Shown piece after piece: positions 11,600 through 20,027 of a DNA stretch of 64,000 nucleotides. Position 1 is the first letter of the stretch, and each line of letters starts with the position of its first letter. This DNA is from Craspedostauros australis (taxonomy: Eukaryota > Bacillariophyta > Bacillariophyceae > Mastogloiales > Achnanthaceae): NCBI GenBank assembly GCA_026770025.1, contig JAMXDE010000036.1, positions 558,001 through 622,000 on the forward strand. The letters run 5' to 3'. A model generated the notes under the pieces. It did not search any database. It worked only from the letters and a program-made list of their open reading frames with translations, and was not told the DNA's origin. Both the position numbers and the translations under genes were made by a program.

Positions 11600-11809
11600 C
11601 GAGACACGTTTGGCTCCTGTTGGGAGACTGTCTGCTGTCCCTCGCCAAGAGTAGAGCTGCCTGCGGGTTCTGCTGTTTCGACGAAGCGAATATTGCTGTG
11701 GGGGCTGTGTCCCTGTGTCGAATATATCATGGCCGTAGGTATCCTTCCACCACCGCCAGGACCCATTGTCATGGTACCACCTACCAAGCGGCTCGTGCAG
11801 GAGAAGGCC

Positions 11810-13827
11810 TCAAAAACACATGGACTTGCACCAGTGTTGCCATTCTTGCCACCATCCGCTTGGTAGTCGCTCCAGCTGGTTGGCCCAGCACTTGGGTATG
11901 CAAGACACCATGGTGCCGTCGTGAGCCTCGCCGAGTATCCTTGTGCCGTTGGCCGATACAATGTCGGACAAGCGTAGCACTCCCAACTTCTGGCGCACCA
12001 TGTTCAGGTGACGGAACTGTGCTCCTTTGATGCTTTGTTCCAGCCAGATATCCGTGAGGAAGCTGTCTCCTTCCCGTTGGACCTTCGCTGTCGTCGTCTC
12101 GTAAATCCGGATGATGGTGTCTTGGAGTTGTTGCCATAGCCCCGTCACCCAGCACTGTGTGGCACAGTGGCCCACACTGTCAAAGGGGTACTGGAAAATA
12201 GATCTGCCCGTTCCCAGCTCTTCCTTGAGTGCCAGAATAGAGCATTCGATCATCTTTCCTGTCTGGGTTCCTCAATGCACCTCATCAAATGCAAGCTGTA
12301 TTTGTGAAATCAGCTGGGCGTTGGCCGGGTTAATGATTCCCAACCCGCCAAGCGAGGTTGTACCGTACACAAGGGCCCAAGGGAAGTTCCTGGACACTCC
12401 CATTTTTGGAAGTGACGCCAGCAGCGCCGGAGCCATGACTCGTCGCCATTGTTGTCTGGAAAGCTGCGTCATCGGCAGGGCATACTCGATCGTCTTCAGG
12501 AACCTCAGCGATAGCGCCGACTTAACGTCTTCCGGTGATATCTGTGCTGTCCGCATTCTGCCTCCGAAATCCTTGGCCTTCGCTCGCATCCTCTGCATCT
12601 GCTCTGTCTGGTCGCCGTCGAAATAAATGAACACTCCCAGTGTGAACAGGGGTTGGTCCATCGTCTTGTAGGGTATCTCTGGCCTGACACCGTTTCCGTC
12701 CTCAATTTGGATGGTGGTGCGGGTGTCGACGTCCTTCCAGCCCCACTCGCCTTTGACGAACTCGGGCTGGATGGCCCACCAAGCTGACTTAGCAGGAACC
12801 AACACCTCGCCTGTCACTCTCAACAGCCGACTCCAGTTGTGGACCATACTCTTGAATGCCTCCGTGTTGGCTCCTTCGCTGCCTGCAACCTCCAGTCGGA
12901 CCGGATCCGTGTCGTCAACAAACGCCGAGCCAAGGATCTCAATGACCTCTCCGTTGGGCGTCGTCACTTGGGATGCATGCCCCAACTTGAGCATAGCATT
13001 GAACATCACGGAGCTGATGACGGCCCAAATCGCAGGACCCGCTCCGTTGCCTCGTCAATGCCATGCATTTCACAGTCTGGGCTTCGACGGTATGACCTAT
13101 CTGACACCCCGTACGCTGTGCTGATGCGGTGGTCGGCGTCTCGAAGGGTCTTGAACATGCTCCGCGTGGCTGCCCCATTTGCGCCTGCCGCTATCATCGC
13201 AGCTGCCGCAAAGTTGGGGACGATCCTGTCGTAACACGACTTGGTGTCATTCGAGCAGAACCCAATCGCCACCTTCTGTTGGAAACCCAGATCAACACTC
13301 AGCCTCTTGTTCAGGGCGGCACTCATGGCATATTTGCATTTCCTGCTGCCAAATTGAAACCCGGACAATCAGCCTGCCTCCTCAGCAGTCTTCATCATTT
13401 GCCTGCCCAATCTCTTATTGTTCAGGTTGAACTGGGCGTCCATGAGTTGAATGGTCCTCATTTTCTCGATATTGAACACTTGGGCCTTCTTCAGGATCTC
13501 AACGTCTGTGATCCGTTGCCATGGTCGGGGCGAGTGTCCTGTCTGGTATGGGACATCACGCAACTGCGCGTCCGTTCTAGCCAAGCTATCCACCATCATT
13601 GCTGCCTTGTAGTGGCCAAAATGTGGGTTGCTTGGCTCCAAGTTGATGAGCTCTGTTTGTCGCTTCCACGCTTTCTGGTGATCCTCGACTGTGAGTTCGG
13701 TCTCGTCCTGTGCTATGGGCTCTAGTGCTGCGAGTAGGGCCCGGATCATGGAGTCGAGTTTGGCTGGAGACGTGCCTTCCTTGTTCACCAGTTGGGCTGC
13801 GAGTTCTGGTTGCCAGATACGATCCAT
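11810..13827 (-). pseudogene. LINE reverse transcriptase domain, decayed
   Basis: Part of the LINE at 9945-15010. In order on the minus strand: HFGHYKAAM (N-terminal RT motif, near 13.6 kb), SGFQFGSRKC, NDTKSCYDRI (motif A with the catalytic Asp), GNGAGPAIWAVISSVMF (motif B) and AFVDDTDP (motif C, the DD pair). The catalytic residues are still legible. In-frame TGA codons lie at 13369 and 12272, and the reading frame shifts near 13050 between motifs A and B. The FVDDT form of motif C recalls LINE-type RTs known from diatoms (from memory). Confidence 0.8.
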
Positions 13828-13839
13828 GACACGCTTGTC

Positions 13840-14910
13840 TCAACCTGTCATACAGGGAGTACCGTTTGCTTGTGAGAACCTTCGCTTGTTCTCCCGGATA
13901 CACACGGTGACAATCTCATGTTGTTCGGTGCATTCATGAAGCCTGCCATCTTCGTCGGTGAACAGGACTTTGGTGGTCATTGACTTGTCCTGACCGAAGA
14001 TCGCTTGAAGGTGGCCTGCTTGCTCCCTTTGTCTCTCACGGTTCAGCAGAAGATGTAGTGCAGCTTCGTATTCTTGATCATGAGCATCATGGCGTTGTCT
14101 TGCAATCTCCACCAGGTAGTGTTGTCGCGCTTGTGTGTGATGTTTTTTCTGTGTGAAATAGGCTGTGTATGCTTCAGACTGTTTCTGTTTCGCTTGCTCC
14201 AGCGTCGCCTCGCTGTCCAGCCCCACTGACTTCTTGGTGCGTTGTCGAAGGAACGAACTGACTTTGACATCGGACATGTGCTTCACTTCCAAGGACCAGA
14301 ACTTGATCACGTTCCTCGCGTGTTGCAGGTCGGGAGACCACGCCACGGCACCCATTCTCAGCTTGCGACACTTCTTCTCTGCGTATCTTCTGATCTCATA
14401 GGTCTGCGCCAAGAGCTTGTCGTACTGGAGTTGTTGGGCAGGGGTCAGTCGCCATCCTTGAGATTTCGCCAGGCGCCATATCTCTTGCACCCGTTTGCAT
14501 ATGTTGTGCTTTCCGTACTCTTCCAACAGTGCGTCATTGTACTTCTGGGTGACACGTGGGTCACTGAGGACCAACCGCCTGGGCTGAGAGGTCCGAATGG
14601 GCTTCACGGCCACACCTAGGACTTGCTCGAAACCAACATCGACCCATACCACTCTGTGGTCGGATGGTATGGCCTCGCCGAACCCCAGGTAGCCTGCCTT
14701 CTCCACATGCACTCCTTCTGACACGAATATCGCGTCGATAGGCACGTTGTTTCGGTTTCTTTGTTGGGTAGCTTGCCTTGCCTGGTCTCCTGTTCTATTC
14801 CATACCGCGTTCTTCAGCCTTGTGGCCTCCAGAAGGCGAGCAGTGGTACTGTCCAGGACGTCGTCGTTGAGGTCGACCCCCAGTATAATAGTGTTGCCTT
14901 CAGTTCGTCA
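13840..14910 (-). pseudogene. LINE endonuclease C-terminus and linker to RT
   Basis: Part of the LINE at 9945-15010. The frame includes a GVDLNDDVLD motif resembling the GDFN motif of exonuclease-endonuclease-phosphatase enzymes, then IDAIFVSEGV and PSDHRVV, the conserved SDHR motif holding the catalytic His. This fold nicks target DNA to prime reverse transcription. A long charged, helical linker (about 14.0-14.5 kb) leads to the RT. The N-terminal catalytic motifs are lost to 5' truncation. An in-frame TGA at 14908 lies just upstream and another at 13840 ends this stretch. Confidence 0.65.
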
Positions 14911-15010
14911 TTTCCTGATCTCATTGGCCATGTCGTTGCCCCACGCCTCGTGCGGGTCTTCTTCCCGACCTGCCGCCGCCAGTACTCTCACCTGCGGGGA
15001 CCACACCGTA

Positions 15011-15027
15011 GGCTGTTCACTCTGCTA
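15011..15027. repeat. LINE target-site duplication, 5' copy
   Basis: Exact second copy of GGCTGTTCACTCTGCTA, immediately outside the truncated 5' end of the minus-strand LINE. Confidence 0.85.
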
Positions 15028-15122
15028 CATGCTATGTCCCACATCGCAGCTACCGTTCCCAGCGCAAAAAGCGTGGATGTGTCGCCGCATCTCCCAGCCT
15101 GCGAGCTGGAGCCCCGAAGCTG
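15011..15122 (+). pseudogene. C-terminal coding remnant of an older retroelement, right part
   Basis: Beyond the LINE, the plus-strand frame of the 9685-9944 remnant continues for about 36 codons (LFTLLHAMSHIAAT...) to a TGA near 15120. Continuity of the frame across the target site shows that the LINE landed in an existing open frame. Confidence 0.45.
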
Positions 15123-15627
15123 ACCGTGTGGGCGCCGCCCCGTCTCCTGCCGTTGACGTCCAGTGACGCTTAGTGTAACATGCATGCTCTAACTACACCT
15201 ACACTATCTAATGCACGCTATCTAATGCACACAATCGAATACACCACAAGGACAGCAGCTTCCCCAACATCATCCGTTCCTGCCAGATGACTCATTCAGA
15301 AAAAAACGAGGCGACACAAAGCGCCTACGGCGCATAGTTAAAGACTATAATCTATGTGGTAAACAACAACTACGACTTCTCCAAAACATGTCTCGACATG
15401 TGTGGAATTGGTTGCCTGAGGACAAGGCCTGAGCAGAGGCCAGGATCAGCTTCGTGCATGCTGCAACATGGCTGACTCGAACCGTTCACATCAACGTTAG
15501 TCTAGGAAAGAAACAAGGCAATTCAAGAACAATGAAGATGCGAACCGAAGAAACATGTACGCTTATGATTGGATAAAAAAATGTCAATTCATTTTACTTC
15601 CGCGTGGAGTTCGTATTTGGCGGGACT

Positions 15628-15686
15628 CTTCAAATTACATGCCATGTCAAACAAAAGTTTCGTTTGACATGGCATGTAATTTGAAG
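15628..15686. repeat. Perfect 25-bp-arm hairpin
   Basis: CTTCAAATTACATGCCATGT at 15628 begins a 25-bp arm that is repeated as its exact reverse complement at 15662-15686 across a 9-base loop. The arms hold a motif, GA(C/T)AT(G/C)GCATGTAATTTGAAG, also present in diverged form at 15751-15771 and 9281-9300. Confidence 0.85.
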
Positions 15687-15688
15687 AA

Positions 15689-15780
15689 GCGAAATTCTCA
15701 TCCACCCCCCCAAAGAAATGTCTTTATCAGGTTATTTTGGACCCTGGGACTCATCAAATTACATGCGATATCTCCCTAAT
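15689..15780 (-). repeat. Right block of an inverted pair (partner 9211-9300)
   Basis: Read on the minus strand it contains AGGGAGATATCGCATGTAA and AACCTGATAAAGACA followed by a G-rich stretch and GGATGAGAATTTC. These match the left block at 9211-9300 with substitutions and reversed segment order. Confidence 0.5.
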
Positions 15781-16158
15781 ATCATTCTGTTTTCGGTGAT
15801 TCGCAAAAGTAGTAGTCCCCCAAAACACGGTTCGCAAAATCGAAATGGGCCAATGAGGGGCCAGGGAATCGCCCGCTCTTTTAGGGCACCCCGTCCTGCG
15901 ACAGTGCTGTCCCCCAATCGCAGCAGGCACAACGGACGTCCATGCCCATGACGTCATGGAGGTATCGAAACATTTGACAATCACTGCTGTGGTACACTTT
16001 ATTGTTGTCATCGGCATTTTTGGCTGCATGCATGAATGGGAATGGATGCCCTCTCTTTTGGGGGAAAACGTTGACGGACCCTTTTGGCCAGATTTGAATC
16101 GGCATTTTCTTCGTCTTGCGCGACACATAATTTGGCTCACAGACCGATCGGAACAAAA

Positions 16159-16205
16159 ACAGCAGCGGAGCAGCAGCGGAACAGCAGCGGAACAGCAGCG
16201 CAACA
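16159..16205. repeat. AGCAGCGGA-type tandem repeat
   Basis: About four imperfect copies of a 12-bp unit built from AGCAGCGGAAC. Short minisatellite just upstream of the Crypton-like gene. Confidence 0.7.
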
Positions 16206-16311
16206 GATGCTTGATGTTCTCCACCATGGTGCCCTTGTTTTGCAATGAAAGTCATCCTCCCACCTCCATCATACCACCCAGCATACTGCCAACCAGCTTG
16301 ATATCGCCAGC

Positions 16312-18984
16312 ATGACCGCCACCGCCAATCCCACCACCAATCCAACTGCGCGTTCCGTCGTGGCTGCTGCTGATCCGCCCACTGCTACGCTCAACGCTGT
16401 ACCCATCGCAGCTCCCGTCGCTGCACCCGTCGCTGCACCCGCCGCTGTGCCCACCACGGTGCTTCCTGCTCCACCCACCGCAGTTCCTGCTACTGGACCT
16501 GGAGCGATGGTCGTTGATGCACCCACCGCTGCGCCCGCTGCTACACTCGCCGCCGAACCCAACACTACCAATACTGGCGCCGCGGTTGAGACTACTGCAG
16601 CTGCCCGCACTGTGCATACTGTATCTACAGCACAGCAAAGCAAAAACGCGAAGGTGATTGCATTCATGGCATATGTCTTCGATCTGCAATTCACCAGAGA
16701 CGACATCAAGGAGATCAAGAAGGGAGTGCTTCCCTTCACTTGTGAGCAGTACGATGCTGTCCGTCCTGTGCATGTTGCCAACTTCTTGCGCAAGAAGGCA
16801 TTTGGAACAGAGAATCCTGCTCCTGGTGCCCCATCCTCCTATGCGAGGCTCGTTACGCTGAGGGGCTACTCTTCCGCTATCTCCAGCATCATGATTGATG
16901 GGGAAGAGAAATGGTCCAATCGACACAAGGTTGGTAATCCATGCCGCAGTCAGCCTGTCTGGGATGTGGTCAATGCAGTCAAGAAGCTTGAAAAGAAAGG
17001 AGATTGCAAGGAGGGGAGCGAGAGGGAACCATTTGAGCTCGAAGAGTTTGAACAGGTCCTGTCTATGCTCACTGACTCCAGCGATGATGTCGCTGCGTAC
17101 AGTCTCACTGCATTTTTCAAGTTGCAATTCCATCTTATTGGTCGCTGTGACGATATTGCGAGCCTTCGGTTCAGCTACTTCTCCACCATCCCAAATGCTC
17201 CTGGCCATATCGGCATCAAAGTCATGAAGTCCAAGAATGCTGCAGAGATCAGCAGGATTGCATTGCAGATCATTGTCGGATCATTCGATATCAAGTACTG
17301 TCCGATCCTTGCTCTTGCCATCCATATGGAGGCATCTATGCACAAGACAGAACGAGAGGAGCCCTACCTGTTCTCCATGCGTGGTACTGGCGACAAGGTG
17401 CCCAAGCTGACTCTATCAGTAACGAAGGATGCGATCTCCCACTGCGTGAACGATCCAGAGTTCAAGGTGATCTCTAGCGAAGGGCCCATCAAGCGCCTCG
17501 GAACCCACTCCATCCGCAAGTGTTCCGCCACCCACGCAATGAACGTTGGTTGCTGCTTCACTACCGTCGTAGAGCGCGCCCGCTGGATGCTGCCCCAGCG
17601 AGCTATTCTGAACAAGTACATTCCTGCCACTCTCTCGTATCCTGATGCAGAGGTAGCATGCAGATCCACGCCCGAAGCACCATGCACCTACAAGATTGTC
17701 AAACCTGAAGTCGTCACAGATGATTGGCTCCTCGACAATGTCGCAAGGAAGATCCGACATCGTCTTGCCCCTCCCCTTGCCCTTGCATTTGCTCGTGGCC
17801 TGCTGTGGGGTGCAATGGACGCACATGCCTCCAAGATGATGCCTGAGTGGCTCCACAAGGACGTTAGTGAGGCCTACGAGCAGCTTGCGACTAACTCTGA
17901 CTTGGACCCAACAGTCAACCCAGTGGAGCGAGTCTGCCTCTACGTCGGCAACGTACGCGGCATGCTCAAGATCGCTGAGGGCCCACGTCCTATCATCAAT
18001 CGAGCTGCTGGCACAGGTGGTAATCCATTTGAGGCCTACCAACATGCCAAAGGGGTGGGAAGGGTCACTGTAACCATGTTCGAGACCCAGCAGCTGGCGC
18101 TCGATGGCATCAAGTCGGGTATAGAGACGGTCAGGACCACCGTTGCATGCAACCAGGTCAAGAGCAACAAGATGGAGATGAAGCTGGACCTGATGGAGAC
18201 AAAGCTAGACAGGATGGAGAACAAGCTCGACGTCCTCCTCGATCTTCTCACGAAGAACAGCAGCCATCATCAACCACCCACCATCGATCCGGCACCAGCA
18301 GCATCTGTGCCAATTGATGTGCCTGTGCCATCCACACCAACACCAACCGAGACAGTACCAATTGATGTGTCTGTGCCACCAACACCAACACCAACACCGA
18401 CCGAGACAGCACCAACTGAAGAACCTAAGCCATCTCCGCCAACGCCGATCGATGCACCTACGCCAACTGTAACATTTGCACCTATGGAGGTCGAGCCAGA
18501 ACTGTCTCCTGCAGCACAGGCAGAGGCCGAAGCAAGGCTGGAAGAGCAGAGATTGGAGCAAGCCGTGGCTGTGGTGGCAGAGCGGAAGCGAATCGCGAAG
18601 CAAGCGAGAGCAAGAGTAGCCGCGATCTCACAGCAGACGAACAAACCCGATCCTGGGAGAGCAGTCCTCACCCCGCAACTAGGTACGTTGAAGATGCTCT
18701 GGAGAGAGTATCATGAGGGATTTAATGGGTTGATGGCAGCAAAAGAGATGAACAAAGAAACGGACTTGAAGAACAGCAACAACAAGTTCATTTGGAACCG
18801 TCGCAAGTTCATTTGGGAGGAGTTCGAGCGTCTCGCTGAGCTCGGCGTTGAAGGGCCAGCAGCATTAGCGAACATACACAGAGAGTTTGGCAAGGTGGCC
18901 ACTGGCCAACTCAACATCGCAATCGGCAAAAGGAACAGAGCCAAAAAGAAGGCCTCCGAAGCCGCCGCCAAAGCCAACAAGTAA
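16312..18984 (+). CDS. Crypton-like tyrosine recombinase with GCR1_C-like domain
   Basis: Intact 890-residue protein. The N-terminus (1-105) is an Ala/Pro/Thr-rich tail. About residues 110-230 resemble a helical core-binding domain. Residues 240-440 look like a tyrosine recombinase catalytic fold: Arg278 in LIGRCDDIASLRF, H-x-x-R as HSIR at 399-402, Trp425 in RARW, and the candidate nucleophile Tyr436 in NKYIPA. A heptad coiled coil follows at about 620-650, then a PT-rich linker, another charged coil, and a C-terminal LWREYHEGFNG...KFIWNRRKFIWEE segment (about 790-845) resembling the GCR1_C DNA-binding domain of Crypton proteins. Cryptons excise and integrate by recombinase-mediated strand exchange without inverted repeats. 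The complete catalytic set and open frame suggest recent activity or a domesticated gene. The family call is by motif only. Confidence 0.72.
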   Translation: MTATANPTTNPTARSVVAAADPPTATLNAVPIAAPVAAPVAAPAAVPTTVLPAPPTAVPATGPGAMVVDAPTAAPAATLAAEPNTTNTGAAVETTAAARTVHTVSTAQQSKNAKVIAFMAYVFDLQFTRDDIKEIKKGVLPFTCEQYDAVRPVHVANFLRKKAFGTENPAPGAPSSYARLVTLRGYSSAISSIMIDGEEKWSNRHKVGNPCRSQPVWDVVNAVKKLEKKGDCKEGSEREPFELEEFEQVLSMLTDSSDDVAAYSLTAFFKLQFHLIGRCDDIASLRFSYFSTIPNAPGHIGIKVMKSKNAAEISRIALQIIVGSFDIKYCPILALAIHMEASMHKTEREEPYLFSMRGTGDKVPKLTLSVTKDAISHCVNDPEFKVISSEGPIKRLGTHSIRKCSATHAMNVGCCFTTVVERARWMLPQRAILNKYIPATLSYPDAEVACRSTPEAPCTYKIVKPEVVTDDWLLDNVARKIRHRLAPPLALAFARGLLWGAMDAHASKMMPEWLHKDVSEAYEQLATNSDLDPTVNPVERVCLYVGNVRGMLKIAEGPRPIINRAAGTGGNPFEAYQHAKGVGRVTVTMFETQQLALDGIKSGIETVRTTVACNQVKSNKMEMKLDLMETKLDRMENKLDVLLDLLTKNSSHHQPPTIDPAPAASVPIDVPVPSTPTPTETVPIDVSVPPTPTPTPTETAPTEEPKPSPPTPIDAPTPTVTFAPMEVEPELSPAAQAEAEARLEEQRLEQAVAVVAERKRIAKQARARVAAISQQTNKPDPGRAVLTPQLGTLKMLWREYHEGFNGLMAAKEMNKETDLKNSNNKFIWNRRKFIWEEFERLAELGVEGPAALANIHREFGKVATGQLNIAIGKRNRAKKKASEAAAKANK

Positions 18985-20027
18985 ACGTGAAATATAGCAA
19001 TTGTGATACAGTGGCTTCTGGTGCGTCTCTCGTGGTGTTTTGGTGTGCTTCTCTCTGTGTGTTGGTGCTGGTACGCAGTGATTCGAATCGTGCGTCGACT
19101 TTCGGTCCAAAACAGAAACGATCGGGGTGTGATCAGAATCAAGGAGAGCGAGGATGTTCGCGGCGATCGGAGAAACTTTTGTTGCGAATTGGTCATGCCT
19201 TTTTGCTTCCGTCATCTCAGCCGTTCGCACAGATCGGCCATGGTCGATCCCAGAATCGACGAGGATGAGGATACTACCTCCAGGTCGCAGTTGATGCACT
19301 CACGATAACACTAGTTGTGGAGTTTTGGCCCCTTGTTGTCACTGGTTTGCTTGCTTTTGGGAGAAACGGCGATTGGATATTTAGAGCTATTGTGTGTTTG
19401 CTCTCGCTGATCCGTCTTCTACGTCACAGGGAACGTATTCCACGTCATGAGAAACGAGTCACAACAGAGGAAGAGACATCGTGTGACTCTTCCTCCGCAA
19501 GACAAGATGATGACTGCGCGCGGCGACAACAGAATGTGCCAGGCCAGGACAGCCAACAACACTCCACGTTGACCAGTCTCACAATGGAAACCAGCAACAT
19601 CCAATCGTCTCGGAATACAACGAAGCGCATTGGCAATCTGTACGACGCAGACGACAGTGCTTCGCCAATCACCACAACATCGTCTTCACCTCGGCTGCCA
19701 ATCCTGTGAATGATGCATGCACAGCTCAGCCAATCCACATTCTTGCCACTGTTGCTGTTTCCATTTTTCTTCTCCGATAACATGCGGTGCGCACATGATC
19801 AACGTGGTACGGTATGCATCCTGCGCAACCGTGCAGCACGATCCTCCTGCATGAACGCCAAGGCGCAAGGGACGACATCAACACAACCGAAAGTACCGAT
19901 CCAGCCACGAGTGTGAAGGAGCCTCGAAGCAAATACGAGCAATAGTAAACCGCTTGTCCAAATTCGAGAGGAAAGAAACAGCATTCCAGCAAACCACAAC
20001 CAAGCAAAGATCACGTGGAAACCGAAG
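18985..20027. other. Crypton 3' region and downstream intergenic sequence
   Basis: The first 300 bp are the 3' region of the Crypton-like gene. The stretch at about 19140-19190 resembles 29380-29430, and 19276-19323 recurs inverted at 28872-28919. A 130-codon plus-strand open frame at 19317-19709 has no recognisable domain and I do not call it. Otherwise I see nothing. Confidence 0.4.
19276..19323 (+). repeat. 48-bp repeat, perfect inverted copy at 28872-28919
   Basis: Begins ACCTCCAGGTCGCAGTTGAT and ends GTTGTGGAGT. It is identical over 48 bp to the reverse complement of 28872-28919, 9.6 kb away. Flanks diverge at once on both sides. It may be a conserved Crypton-3' or other element terminus. 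Confidence 0.8.

Larger units (their letters stand above)
9945..15010 (-). mobile_element. 5'-truncated LINE (non-LTR retrotransposon), about 5.07 kb
   Basis: On the minus strand the element runs from the C-terminal part of an endonuclease-like domain, through reverse transcriptase, to RNase H and a CxxC...H...C knuckle. It ends in a short 3' UTR and a (TTA)n tail at about 9945-9956. A 17-bp target-site duplication brackets it (9928-9944 and 15011-15027). The endonuclease N-terminus is absent exactly at the duplication, as expected of 5' truncation during target-primed reverse transcription. The coding frame has five in-frame stops, all TGA (14908, 13840, 13369, 12272, 11810), plus one apparent one-base loss near 13050, so it is inactive. 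A relative lies at 39031-40412. Confidence 0.85.
15123..16311. other. Non-coding region with palindromes, upstream of the Crypton-like gene
   Basis: No supported coding frame. It holds a 59-bp hairpin (15628-15686), the right block of the inverted motif pair (15689-15780) and a short AGCAGCGGA repeat at about 16159-16205. The promoter and left boundary of the Crypton-like element probably lie in the last few hundred bases, but Cryptons lack inverted repeats, so I cannot place the edge. Confidence 0.45.
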
